From: Salinimicrobium sp964572365
GTDB lineage: Bacteria > Bacteroidota > Bacteroidia > Flavobacteriales > Flavobacteriaceae
DNA: 21,113 nt
Assembly (NCBI GenBank): GCA_964572365.1
Contig: CAZNFK010000038.1
Coordinates: 1-21,113 of the forward strand
Direction: 5' to 3'
Shown here: positions 13,450 to 21,113 of the stretch, piece after piece
Layout: each line of letters opens with the position of its first letter
Position numbering within the stretch: the first letter of the stretch is position 1
Notes under the pieces: model-generated
Seen by the model: the letters and a program-made list of their open reading frames with translations, nothing else
Told to the model about the DNA's origin: nothing
Databases searched by the model: none
Made by a program: the position numbers and the translations under genes

Positions 13450-14928
13450 TTACCCTTTATGAATTTCCTGTGCAGCACGTACTCCAGATCGCAAAGCGCC
13501 TTCCATGGTGCTTCTCAGGACACTGGTATGCTCCCCCGCAAAATGAATCTTGCCGTGCGGCATCTGCAGGTCTTTTAAGTAAGCATTGACATCTCCGGGA
13601 GATGGCCAGCTGGGGCCTCCAAGGGCATACGGATCGGTTCCCCAGGCTTTCACATACCCCTCCTGAAAATGTTCCTCTACGCCGGGATATACTTTTTCCA
13701 TTTGAGATCTTATCTCCCTAATAACGTCCTCCTTCGGCAGGTTTCCGAGCTTCTTAGCCTGTGGGCCGGCGACATAGCCTTCAATAATTGCCGGTCCATT
13801 TTCGGGATCTTCAGAATGCAAATAAGGATTCACTGCTCCCACCGCGAGATCTGTAAATGCCGCGCCCGAAAGCTCTTGTTCAAGCCAATAAGGGTTGTCT
13901 ACCTCCAGAAAAGTACGGGTAAGATCAAGAACGGGCATATTTTCTAAAGCATTCTTTTTAGAATTAGAAAGTTCAGGTTCAAAAGAGATCTTCTGTGTAA
14001 CTTTTAAAGGAACAGCCACGATCACTTCATCGGCCGAATATTCCTTCCCTTTTTTGTCCCTAACCTGTACCTCGCTTCCCTGATCTTTAACATGAGTAAC
14101 TTCCACTCCGTATTTAATATTTTCCTTCATCCTGGATGCCAGCTCCCGGGGCAATTTGTCATTACCTCCTTTTAAGATAAAGGGCAGTGCACCCATGAAA
14201 AGTCCAAAATCTGACACCGCCATTGACAGGGCCGATGTTTCTCCCGGTACTGCCGCAAACCATTGAGTATTTTTGATCAATTTGATCGCCCCTTCACTGG
14301 CTCCCTGTTTTCGAAGGTAATCTTCCAGAGAATGTTGATCCATACTAATTATGGGCTCTTTTTTCCATAATTCGGGATCACCCGCCTCTTTAGGTAAGGT
14401 GTCAATAATATACATTTGTACAAGGTCCAGAGGTGCTTTGCCCTTTTCTTGAGCTGAAAGCTCATACGGCCACCGGATCTCTTCCCCGGGAGTCGCTATG
14501 ATCCTTTGACCATTGAGATGATACACAACAGCTTTCTGCGGAAAGGGGTAGGGTTCCTTTTCAAGACCAAATTCCTCAATAAATTTTAAAGCATGAGAAT
14601 AAGTGCCTCCATAAGCAGCCGCTCCTTCTTCGGCGTAGAGACCACCGGCAAAAGGATCACGTAAGGTAGAAACTCTCCCTCCCGGCCTATTCCTTGCTTC
14701 AACAACAGTAACTTCATGCCCGGATTTTTTTAATTCCCATGCGGCAGCAAGTCCGGCAAGTCCTGCGCCGAGTACCAGGACTTTCTTCGGGTTATTGGTC
14801 TTACCCGAAAGGAAATCTCCCGCGCTGAGAATCGTGGGAAAGAAAATTCCGGTTCCCATAGCGCCAATTCCGATGCTGAGCTGCTGTAAAAAAAGTTTCC
14901 TGGAAATGTGATTTTTCCTTGCTTTCAT
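13450..14928 (-). CDS. FAD-dependent amine oxidase (monoamine oxidase-like), exported
   Basis: A 492-residue flavoprotein. The N-terminus HISRKLFLQQLSIGIGAMG contains S-R-K-x-F-L followed by a moderately hydrophobic stretch, which resembles a Tat signal with an Arg-Lys variant. It would fit export of a folded FAD protein. The dinucleotide-binding GAGLAG is at residues 54-59, followed by VVEARNRPGGRV. The family's substrate-domain segments (EEGAAAYGG, GNDKLPRELA) and the C-terminal FAD-binding motif (HFAGEHTS, then MEGALRSGVRAA) are present, so the fold is complete. Substrate specificity cannot be assigned. The family includes MAO, polyamine oxidases and L-amino acid oxidases. The gene is divergent from the secreted 150-residue protein over a 291-base gap in which no unambiguous promoter was recognised. 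A one-helix membrane protein gene follows. Confidence 0.9.
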   Translation of the reverse strand: MKARKNHISRKLFLQQLSIGIGAMGTGIFFPTILSAGDFLSGKTNNPKKVLVLGAGLAGLAAAWELKKSGHEVTVVEARNRPGGRVSTLRDPFAGGLYAEEGAAAYGGTYSHALKFIEEFGLEKEPYPFPQKAVVYHLNGQRIIATPGEEIRWPYELSAQEKGKAPLDLVQMYIIDTLPKEAGDPELWKKEPIISMDQHSLEDYLRKQGASEGAIKLIKNTQWFAAVPGETSALSMAVSDFGLFMGALPFILKGGNDKLPRELASRMKENIKYGVEVTHVKDQGSEVQVRDKKGKEYSADEVIVAVPLKVTQKISFEPELSNSKKNALENMPVLDLTRTFLEVDNPYWLEQELSGAAFTDLAVGAVNPYLHSEDPENGPAIIEGYVAGPQAKKLGNLPKEDVIREIRSQMEKVYPGVEEHFQEGYVKAWGTDPYALGGPSWPSPGDVNAYLKDLQMPHGKIHFAGEHTSVLRSTMEGALRSGVRAAQEIHKG

Positions 14929-15219
14929 ACCGTGTGTAATTAAATTAGTTATTTTCTAAAAAAGCTAAAATCGCAGGGGAAGAATCGGGATCAGGTAAAA
15001 ATCAGATTTACAGCTGATTACCACTCTAATATATAAATTTTTTTGATCCTGCTAAACCTTTAATTATTACAATTTGAATAACAGCTCTATTTCCCGCCAT
15101 AGGTCGATTAAAAACTCCCATTTAACGAAAACCAACATCTAACAGGAGCATACACTATTAAAAATCAGTAAATTAAAGGAGATTAATACTATTTTTCAAC
15201 TGACCAAAAACCAAAAGCT

Positions 15220-15672
15220 ATGCAATTTTTCAGATTCTCATTTACCGTCCTGGCCTTCCTATTTTGTTTTCATTCCATTTCTGCTCAGGAAGAGGAAATG
15301 AAACCTAAGAAATATGACAATCCCGAATATTATGTGATCACCTATTTGAAATTCGATACCGGAAAAGCCCAGCAGGCCAAGAAGATCGTACAGGAATATT
15401 TTGCACCTGCGGGTGAAAAGGCAGGTCTACCGGGACCTTCAATGATGTTAGATCTTGTAACCGGCGAATGGGATATGATGATTGCCTGGCAATTGAAAGA
15501 AGGACTAGAGGCTATGAATTGGGAAATAAGTCCCGATGATGTAAAATGGGGAAAAGCCTTCCATGAACTTGCCGGGAGTCCTGAGAAAGCTGAAGAGATC
15601 AATAAAGAGTGGCAATCTTATATCAGCTCATCAAAAACCCAACTGGCACGAAGGTATAAGCCGTCCAACTAA
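15220..15672 (+). CDS. Secreted protein of unknown function
   Basis: A 150-residue protein with a classical Sec signal peptide (MQFFRFSFTVLAFLFCFHSI, cleavage probably after SISA, before QEEE). The mature part begins with a Glu/Lys-rich linker, then EYYVITYLKFDTGKAQQAKK and MMLDLVTGEWDMMIAWQ. This order of two strands separated by a helix resembles dimeric alpha/beta-barrel (ABM/NIPSNAP-like) folds. The likeness is by eye only and no family is named with confidence. Several Trp and Met residues line the predicted strands. The gene is monocistronic and ends 87 bases before a convergent cyclase gene. Its upstream gap shares two exact words with the gap before the lipoprotein gene at 3343. Confidence 0.78.
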   Translation: MQFFRFSFTVLAFLFCFHSISAQEEEMKPKKYDNPEYYVITYLKFDTGKAQQAKKIVQEYFAPAGEKAGLPGPSMMLDLVTGEWDMMIAWQLKEGLEAMNWEISPDDVKWGKAFHELAGSPEKAEEINKEWQSYISSSKTQLARRYKPSN

Positions 15673-15759
15673 GTTAATATCGAAAAATAATATTTTCTGA
15701 AGAACACCACCACCTTATCTTTTTACGATATTGCAACCGGGAACTGTACTGATCTCAAA

Positions 15760-17634
15760 TTAATTTCCTGAAAGCTGCATCTTATTCTGAGGCCAGGAGG
15801 CAGGATCTTTCATGCAATCCACAAAGTACATCCTCATCATGCCTTTGTGCTTAACAGGAACCTCTCCGCGATAGGTACAGTAAAATCTTTCTTTGATCAA
15901 TTCATAAGTGTTTTCAGATATATTGATCTTTCCGTTTTCGGAAGTGCTTTCCATACGGGCAGCAATATTTACTGCATCTCCCCAGATGTCATAGGCAAAT
16001 TTCTTACTTCCCACTACCCCGGCCACGACAGGACCGGTATTGATCCCGATCCTGATGTCAAAACGGGTTTCGTTTTCTGAATCCAGAGTTTTTGCATCTC
16101 TTACAAAATCGATCATTTCACAAGCCGCGGCCACTACCCGCTCTGCATGATCATTTGAGGGAAAAGGAACACCTGAGGCACACATATAAGCGTCCCCGAC
16201 GGTTTTTATTTTTTCAAGACCGTATTTTTCCACGATCCTGTCAAATTCAGAAAAATAAAAATCCACACTTTTTACCAGTTCTTCAGGAGAAAGATTCTCG
16301 GCGTAATGGGTGAAATTCTTAAAGTCGGTAAAAAGGATGGTGACCGATTCGAATCTTTTTGCCGCTACTTTCCCGTTCTCTTTTAATTCCATCGCGGTTT
16401 CCTGCGGAAGTATATTCAGCAATAAAAGATCGGACCGGTTCTTTTCCCGTTCAATGATCTTTTTGGTCCTCCCAATGAATTTATTCCTTCGGTACAACCC
16501 AAGAGCCAGCAGCAGGATCAATACAAGGGCAATAATGGAAGCGATCACGATGGTCTTCTGATTTTTTCTCTGTTCATTTAGCAGGTCTACCTCTGTTTGT
16601 TTCCTTGCCAGCTCGTAATCTGTCCGCAAATTGGCCATGCTGCGATAGGTCTCCACATTTTCCAGGCTGTCTTTGTATAGAACAAATTGTTTGTAATGTA
16701 CCAGTGCTTCTTCATTATTGCCCGAGGTTTCATACAGCTGTGAAAGTTGTAAATGGGTATTTTTAAGATCTTCTTTAAGTTGAAATTTTTCAGCAGCCTC
16801 CAGGCTTCTTTTGGCAAATCTTATAGCTGCTAAAGTATCGCCCTTTTCTAAAGCAATATCTGAGAGAGCTCTGGTAAAATCTGTGATGGCCGAATAATCT
16901 CCCCTTTGTTCAAGGGTATCGACGGCAATATTCAAAAAACGTTCTGCCCGGGCCATTTCTCCCTTTTTGGCATAGATGCGACCAAGGTTTCCAATACTGT
17001 AAGCTTCGTAATAAAAGTTTTTGTGATCCCGAAAAATCCCTCTTGCCTGTCGGGTAACAATTAATGCGGAATCGATCTTCTCGTTCTCCAACAAATCATC
17101 ACCAAAATTGAAAAGGGATTGCCCCACAGCCAGGGAATCACCTGCTTTCCTTAATTCCTTAATCCCTTTGTTGTAATACGTAAAAGCCAAATTGGAGTTG
17201 TCACTTTCAGAGTATACATTGGCAATTTCTATATATGTTTCCCCAAGGATAGAAGTACTATCCATTGAGACAGCCAATTCCGCAGCCTTAAAAAGATTAT
17301 CCAAAGCCTTGTCATATTCTCCTTTTCGCTGCCAGGCTACTCCCCTCTTATGATATCCTTTCATTAAGAACAACCTTTGAGATTTTGCTAATGACGCTTC
17401 TATTTGTAAACCCGTGAATTTTATAACACTATCGGGTTCCTGAGAACCATAACTTAAAGAATTTAATAATTGCAAATCGCTCTGGCGGGATGGATTAGCG
17501 TAATATATTTGCCTTAGGCTATCAATGTCATACCGCTCCTGTCCAATTCCTGGCACCCCCAAAAATAGGAAAAGAAGAATTACAAAGTCTCGCAAAAGAT
17601 ACATCAAGGATGATTTAATTTTCGGCCATGGCAA
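15760..17634 (-). CDS. TPR-containing membrane adenylate cyclase (class III)
   Basis: A 624-residue protein. The N-terminal hydrophobic segment (about 11-30) is a signal peptide or anchor. TPR repeats occupy about 60-335 (for example QRKGEYDKALDNLFKAAELA). One membrane span lies at about 358-379 (IVIASIIALVLILLLALGLY). The catalytic domain (about 425-615) shows metal-binding Asp437 (FTDFKNF) and Asp481 (VGDAYM). Lys477 and Asp549 (YDIWGD) are at the positions that select ATP over GTP, and Asn556 and Arg560 stabilise the transition state. All residues are present, so cAMP synthesis is expected. Predicted topology places the TPRs in the periplasm and catalysis in the cytoplasm. The ATG at 17634 overlaps the upstream gene by 20 bases. 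A start at 17604 (MYLLRDF) would give a more compact signal peptide without overlap and may be the true one. Residue numbers use 17634. Confidence 0.9.
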   Translation of the reverse strand: MPWPKIKSSLMYLLRDFVILLFLFLGVPGIGQERYDIDSLRQIYYANPSRQSDLQLLNSLSYGSQEPDSVIKFTGLQIEASLAKSQRLFLMKGYHKRGVAWQRKGEYDKALDNLFKAAELAVSMDSTSILGETYIEIANVYSESDNSNLAFTYYNKGIKELRKAGDSLAVGQSLFNFGDDLLENEKIDSALIVTRQARGIFRDHKNFYYEAYSIGNLGRIYAKKGEMARAERFLNIAVDTLEQRGDYSAITDFTRALSDIALEKGDTLAAIRFAKRSLEAAEKFQLKEDLKNTHLQLSQLYETSGNNEEALVHYKQFVLYKDSLENVETYRSMANLRTDYELARKQTEVDLLNEQRKNQKTIVIASIIALVLILLLALGLYRRNKFIGRTKKIIEREKNRSDLLLLNILPQETAMELKENGKVAAKRFESVTILFTDFKNFTHYAENLSPEELVKSVDFYFSEFDRIVEKYGLEKIKTVGDAYMCASGVPFPSNDHAERVVAAACEMIDFVRDAKTLDSENETRFDIRIGINTGPVVAGVVGSKKFAYDIWGDAVNIAARMESTSENGKINISENTYELIKERFYCTYRGEVPVKHKGMMRMYFVDCMKDPASWPQNKMQLSGN

Positions 17635-18025
17635 GTTTTGGATCTACCCGATACACCGGATGCTTATTGTTATTTATGGTGAACTCAATATAATAGCTCT
17701 CCTCACCTTCTATATACTGGTCTTTAACTGTTGCTTTATAACTTCCATTAGGATTCGGTCCTTTACCGAGTGTTTCCAGAAATTCCGGTTCGTTTTTTTC
17801 CTTTTTCGCAATCCCGGTTATTTGGATGGTATCGTCAGATCCGGTTCCGGAATTTCCGGACCATGACACTTGTTTACCCCGACTGATTTGTGAAGTAAAA
17901 TTTTTTGGATCTGTGGAAGGGTTTTTGTTACTGCGATTATCTCTCAGAGATACATGGCTGTCCACGTTGTGTTCATTGAGGTTTTTGGTATCCACTTCCA
18001 TAGTGATATCAGTGTTTTGTCCCAT
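17615..18025 (-). CDS. Small hydrophilic protein of unknown function, cyclase partner gene
   Basis: A 136-residue protein with no signal peptide or membrane segment. The first 45 residues are Asn/Asp/Ser-rich and probably flexible. The rest alternates polar and apolar residues as in a beta-sandwich (QVSWSGNSGTG, DTIQITGI, GSYKATVKDQYIEGEE, YYIEFTINNNKHPVYRVDPK). No known family is recognised. The gene overlaps or nearly touches the TPR cyclase gene downstream, so the two form an operon and may act together. The upstream side carries a perfect 12-base palindrome (18040-18051) 15 bases before the start. Codon use looks like that of its neighbours. Confidence 0.75.
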   Translation of the reverse strand: MGQNTDITMEVDTKNLNEHNVDSHVSLRDNRSNKNPSTDPKNFTSQISRGKQVSWSGNSGTGSDDTIQITGIAKKEKNEPEFLETLGKGPNPNGSYKATVKDQYIEGEESYYIEFTINNNKHPVYRVDPKLAMAEN

Positions 18026-18039
18026 AACTGAAAAAATTT

Positions 18040-18051
18040 AGTTAATTAACT
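18040..18051. promoter_or_regulatory. Perfect palindrome AGTTAATTAACT upstream of the cyclase operon
   Basis: A 12-base perfect dyad lies 15 bases before the ATG of the small unknown gene (18025). It is short and A/T-rich, so chance is possible. Its position would suit an operator or a promoter-proximal site. Confidence 0.3.
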
Positions 18052-18303
18052 GATATTTAAGGTACTAAAGAATTTTTCGATTTAAAATAATTTTCGGTGA
18101 AGCGTAATTTTACCCTTCCAACGACACAGATTGAAGGTAAATTTCTTACGGATCTTCTTTTAATTAAATAAAAAAAGTATATTTATAGTAACTCTCCCTA
18201 CCCCCCAGGGGAAATCAAACGGGACGTGTTCTAACCCTTCAGGACATCTCCTTTAATATAGAAATAAGGGAAGTGTCGCCTCCCTGTCTAAATCAAGATA
18301 AGT

Positions 18304-19260
18304 TTGGATTCTACCAATGGAAATCAGGGTCACACCAAGGGAATAGACTGGCTCTCTTTATTCTCACTACAATCTTTTTTTTACACCATCACAGGAGTTT
18401 TTTCTGCCATGTTCGCTTTGGAAGGATTCCTGCTGCCAAATCATTTTCTTGATGGAGGGGTGACCGGGATATCCATCGTGGTGGAAGAAATTCTGCAGGT
18501 TCCCTTTACCTATCTCCTGGTGTTTTTCAATTTACCTTTTCTTTACCTGGGTTACAAAAAAATAGGAAAGACCTTTGCCTTACGAGCGCTGCTTTCCATT
18601 CTTATCCTTACTATTCTAATGCACTTCGTGGAAATTCCGGCATTTACCGAAGACAAAGTGCTCATAGCCGTTTTTGGTGGTTTTTTGATCGGCCTGGGGC
18701 TTGGCCTGGTGATCAAAGCCGGGGCCGTGCTGGACGGACTCGAGATAATGGCGCTTTACACGACCCGTGAATCTGCTTTTTCAACCGCCGAGATCATCCT
18801 TGCCTTTAACGGGCTCATTTTTCTTTGTGCAGCTTTTGTGTTTGATATTGAAACCGCTATGTACTCCTTTTTAGTCTATTTTACGGCTGCAAAGACTACC
18901 AGTTACGTGGTAGACGGCTTTGAAGAATTCACTGCCCTTAGTATTATTTCAAAGGATTGTGAAGAGGTAAAATCTTTAATTGTCAATGATTTCAATAAGG
19001 CTATCACTGTATACAAAGGAGAAAGAGGATATTTACCCGGAGCTTATAACATAAAACATAACTGCGATATAGTTATGACTATTGTGACACGGCTCGAAAT
19101 TCACAGGATAAAAGAAGCTACCTTGAAAATAGATCCCAATGCTTTTTTCTTTGTACAGCGAATAAAAGAAGTAAAAGGAGGTATCGGGAAACAAACCTCA
19201 AAAGACCCTTTTAAAGATCATGTTCGAAAAAATATACAAAAAAGTGATGTCAAGGCTTGA
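18304..19260 (+). CDS. YitT-family membrane protein with DUF2179 domain
   Basis: A 318-residue protein. About five hydrophobic helices lie between residues 20 and 195 (for example ITGVFSAMFALEGFLLPN, then FLDGGVTGISIVVEEIL, which is the family signature region). They are followed by a C-terminal cytoplasmic DUF2179 domain (about 215-300: ALSIISKDCEEVKSLI, AITVYKGERGYLPG, VMTIVTRLEIHRIKE, IDPNAFFFVQRIKEVKGG). Function is unknown; relatives have been suggested to be transporters. The start is a TTG at 18304. No in-frame ATG occurs before residue 36, which is already inside the first helix, and an in-frame stop lies at 18289-18291. A non-ATG start is therefore forced unless ATC or ATA is used. 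The stop overlaps the next gene by 41 bases, indicating coupled expression. Confidence 0.88.
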   Translation: MDSTNGNQGHTKGIDWLSLFSLQSFFYTITGVFSAMFALEGFLLPNHFLDGGVTGISIVVEEILQVPFTYLLVFFNLPFLYLGYKKIGKTFALRALLSILILTILMHFVEIPAFTEDKVLIAVFGGFLIGLGLGLVIKAGAVLDGLEIMALYTTRESAFSTAEIILAFNGLIFLCAAFVFDIETAMYSFLVYFTAAKTTSYVVDGFEEFTALSIISKDCEEVKSLIVNDFNKAITVYKGERGYLPGAYNIKHNCDIVMTIVTRLEIHRIKEATLKIDPNAFFFVQRIKEVKGGIGKQTSKDPFKDHVRKNIQKSDVKA

Positions 19261-19801
19261 AAAGAGCCTTCCTTCCTGGTTGCATTACCACAGCCCCGGC
19301 CACACCAGGTATGTACTTGACAAAACCATCTTTCTTGCTGAAAAAGAAGGCGTCTCAGGGAAAGATCTCTTATTGCTGAAGATCGCCGCAGTGTACCATG
19401 ATATAGGATTTCTCATTGGTCCTAAAGACCACGAAAAAACCGGTTGCAGGATTGCTGCTGAAGATCTTCAGAAGTACGACCTTACAGAAGAGGATATCGA
19501 AAAGATCTGCGGCATGATCATGGCCACACGTATTCCGCAGAAACCCCATACAAGGCTAGAAAAAATCCTTGCAGATGCAGACCTGGAATACCTGGGAACA
19601 GACAAGTTCGAAGAATTTGGAAACGATCTCTTCCAGGAGAGATCACATTTAGATCCCGGGTTGACCCTCGAAGACTGGAATAAGGTGCAGGTTGAATTCC
19701 TCTCCCGGCACCATTACCATACAGACTACTGCAAAACTCACCGCGAACCTGTAAAAAAGAATAATCTGCGTTCTCTGATGCAGGAGATCGATCAAAGCTG
19801 A
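19220..19801 (+). CDS. HD-domain phosphohydrolase-like protein
   Basis: A 193-residue cytoplasmic protein. HD-superfamily metal ligands are visible: a His in HYHSPGHTRYV (His28), the His60-Asp61 doublet in AVYHDIGF, and Asp119/Asp121 in ILADADLEYLG. The HxxxGH-like SPGHT segment and the DxD near residue 120 resemble small HD phosphohydrolases acting on nucleotides or phosphate esters. The substrate is unknown. The start ATG at 19220 lies within the YitT gene (41-base overlap). A second ATG at 19247 (MSRLEKSLP) would shorten the overlap to 14 bases, and both keep the domain intact. The gene is convergent with glycogen phosphorylase, with only 19 bases between the stops and no clear terminator there. 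Confidence 0.87.
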   Translation: MFEKIYKKVMSRLEKSLPSWLHYHSPGHTRYVLDKTIFLAEKEGVSGKDLLLLKIAAVYHDIGFLIGPKDHEKTGCRIAAEDLQKYDLTEEDIEKICGMIMATRIPQKPHTRLEKILADADLEYLGTDKFEEFGNDLFQERSHLDPGLTLEDWNKVQVEFLSRHHYHTDYCKTHREPVKKNNLRSLMQEIDQS

Positions 19802-19820
19802 ATTCCGCTATGGCTTCCTC

Positions 19821-21113
19821 TTAAACCACCTTTACGGTTTCTACTTTCCAGATGTCTTCGCAATAATCGGCTATAGAACGGTCAGATGAAAATTTCCCCA
19901 TTTGTGATACATTTAATATGGAACGTCTTGCCCACTCCTTTGGTTTTTGCCAAACCTTATGGATCTCATCCATGGTATCAATGTATGACTGATAATCTTT
20001 TAACAACAGGTATGGATCCTGCTGTAAAAGGTTGTCATACACTGGTCGAAAAAGATCCCTGTCCCCGTTTGAAAGTTTACCCGAAATTAAGAAATCCATC
20101 ACCTCCTTAAGGTCATCATTCTGTTCATAGATCCTGTAAGGATGATAACCGGCCCGTTTGGTTTCCTGCACCTCTTCGGTACTCAGACCAAAAAGGAAGA
20201 AATTCTTTTCCCCAACCTCTTCCCTTATCTCTACATTCGCCCCATCAAGGGTTCCAATAGTGAGGGCGCCGTTAAGGGAAAACTTCATGTTTCCGGTTCC
20301 CGAAGCTTCTTTTCCAGCCATAGATATTTGTTCAGAAAGGTCGGCTGCGGGATATACCTGTTGAGCGAGCTTTACACTGAAATTAGGAAGGAAAACCACT
20401 TTGAGCGTTTTATTGACTTCAGGATCCTTATTGATAAGGTCTGCAACCGATGTGATCAACTTGATAATTCTTTTGGCCATAAAATATCCCGGGGCTGCCT
20501 TACCTCCAAAAATGAACGCAGTAGGGGAAATATCTTTGCCTTTCCCCTTTTTAAGGCGCAAATAAAGGCTTAGAATGTGCAGCACCTTCAAGTGCTGGCG
20601 TTTGTATTCATGGATCCTTTTCACATGTATGTCAAAAAGCATGGAAGGATCCACTTCCACACCTGTTCTTTCCAGGATCAACCTCACCAGCTTTTCCTTG
20701 TTTTGGAGTTTCACTTTTCTCCACTCTTCCTGGAATTCTGCATCATGTGCATATTTCTCAAGATCGTTTAACGAAGAAAGATCTGTTAGCCACTGACTTC
20801 CGATTTTTTGGGTTATTAATTTTGACAGTCCCGGATTACTTAGAGCAAGGAATCGCCGGTGGGTAACTCCATTTGTAACATTGGTGAATTTTTCCGGCCA
20901 TAACTCGGCAAAATCCTGCAGCACCTGGCTTTTTAAGAGACGGGAATGCAGGGCAGACACTCCGTTTACCTTATAACTACCCACGGTGGCCAAATGCGCC
21001 ATACGAATAGTGGGTTCCCCGCTCTCGTCTATTAGGGACATACGGGAGATCTGCTCGGTGCTAAAATGTTGATTTCGCAGTTCATTCAGAAAACGGTTAT
21101 TTATCTCATAAAT
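19821..21113 (-). CDS. glgP: Glycogen/alpha-glucan phosphorylase (5' part off the window)
   Basis: The C-terminal 430 residues of a GT35 phosphorylase, which releases glucose-1-phosphate from alpha-1,4-glucans using pyridoxal phosphate. The reading frame continues without a stop to the right edge (IYEINNRFLNELRN before MSLIDESGEPTIRMAHLAT), so the Met at 21041 is internal. Diagnostic segments are VNGVSALHS, KFTNVTNGVTHRRFL, DIHVKRIHEYKRQ, FGGKAAPGY, LPNFSVKLAQQVYPAADLS, and the pyridoxal-phosphate site EASGTGNMKFSLNGA, with its Lys codon at 20283-20285. All are intact. The C-terminus (YCEDIWKVE) is that of a full-length enzyme. The promoter lies outside the window. Confidence 0.95.
   Translation of the reverse strand: MYEINNRFLNELRNQHFSTEQISRMSLIDESGEPTIRMAHLATVGSYKVNGVSALHSRLLKSQVLQDFAELWPEKFTNVTNGVTHRRFLALSNPGLSKLITQKIGSQWLTDLSSLNDLEKYAHDAEFQEEWRKVKLQNKEKLVRLILERTGVEVDPSMLFDIHVKRIHEYKRQHLKVLHILSLYLRLKKGKGKDISPTAFIFGGKAAPGYFMAKRIIKLITSVADLINKDPEVNKTLKVVFLPNFSVKLAQQVYPAADLSEQISMAGKEASGTGNMKFSLNGALTIGTLDGANVEIREEVGEKNFFLFGLSTEEVQETKRAGYHPYRIYEQNDDLKEVMDFLISGKLSNGDRDLFRPVYDNLLQQDPYLLLKDYQSYIDTMDEIHKVWQKPKEWARRSILNVSQMGKFSSDRSIADYCEDIWKVETVKVV

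Noticed and set aside
15677..15731. ATATCG and CGATAT halves in the gap after the secreted protein gene, resembling the SatD-type operator
   Set aside because: The halves are 43 bases apart instead of about 10 and lack the inner GGTT bases, so they do not match the array's site.
20142..20573. A 143-codon plus-strand open frame inside glgP
   Set aside because: The minus strand carries the conserved pyridoxal-phosphate site of glycogen phosphorylase throughout this stretch.

Overview
The window looks like a chromosomal segment of a marine-type member of the Flavobacteriaceae (Bacteroidota). This is inferred from the A/T-rich intergenic regions, the many short lipobox signal peptides (L-x-S/A/G-C), TPR-containing sensor kinases and cyclases with a single membrane span, a 5' element resembling the flavobacterial -7 box (TAnnTTTG), and poorly developed Shine-Dalgarno sites. 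No rRNA, tRNA, IS element or CRISPR array was seen. No gene-free gap exceeds 300 bases.

Left part (1-4369): a damage-tolerance cassette on the minus strand. dinB (Y-family polymerase with intact catalytic residues and a clamp-binding motif) is followed after 17 bases by a DnaE-type polymerase III alpha subunit that runs off the left edge. A near-perfect 15-base inverted repeat sits directly upstream of the dinB ATG and looks like an operator. A lipoprotein gene with its terminator follows on the plus strand. Next comes the broken 5' remnant of an SRAP (HMCES/YedK-type) gene, frameshifted and cut off at the 3' end of the next gene, so the SOS-associated neighbourhood is partly decayed.

Middle left (4353-7970): a minus-strand TPR sensor histidine kinase lipoprotein. 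It is divergent from a plus-strand SatD-family gene that overlaps a DUF3307 membrane protein gene by 4 bases, followed by a tiny one-helix membrane protein gene missed by length cut-offs. The intergenic region carries three 20-base palindromic sites (TATCG-N10-CGATA) at an exact 28-base period, the last ending 8 bases before the satD-like ATG. Together with the C-terminal HTH of the SatD-like protein this suggests an autoregulated two- or three-gene unit of unknown function. It is the best candidate here for an undescribed system.

Middle (8145-13079): single plus-strand genes, two of them with strong terminators: a SYLF-domain lipoprotein, a membrane-anchored endonuclease/exonuclease/phosphatase-fold protein, a methionine-rich lipoprotein, and a soluble multi-PAS histidine kinase with no adjacent response regulator. 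The word TAACTTAAG recurs in these intergenic regions.

Right part (13209-21113): a minus-strand flavin amine oxidase with a Tat-like leader and a 52-residue one-helix membrane protein downstream; a divergent secreted 150-residue protein; a minus-strand pair made of a small unknown protein and a TPR adenylate cyclase; a plus-strand YitT-family membrane protein whose 3' end overlaps an HD-domain phosphohydrolase gene; and the 3' part of glycogen phosphorylase (minus strand), which runs off the right edge.
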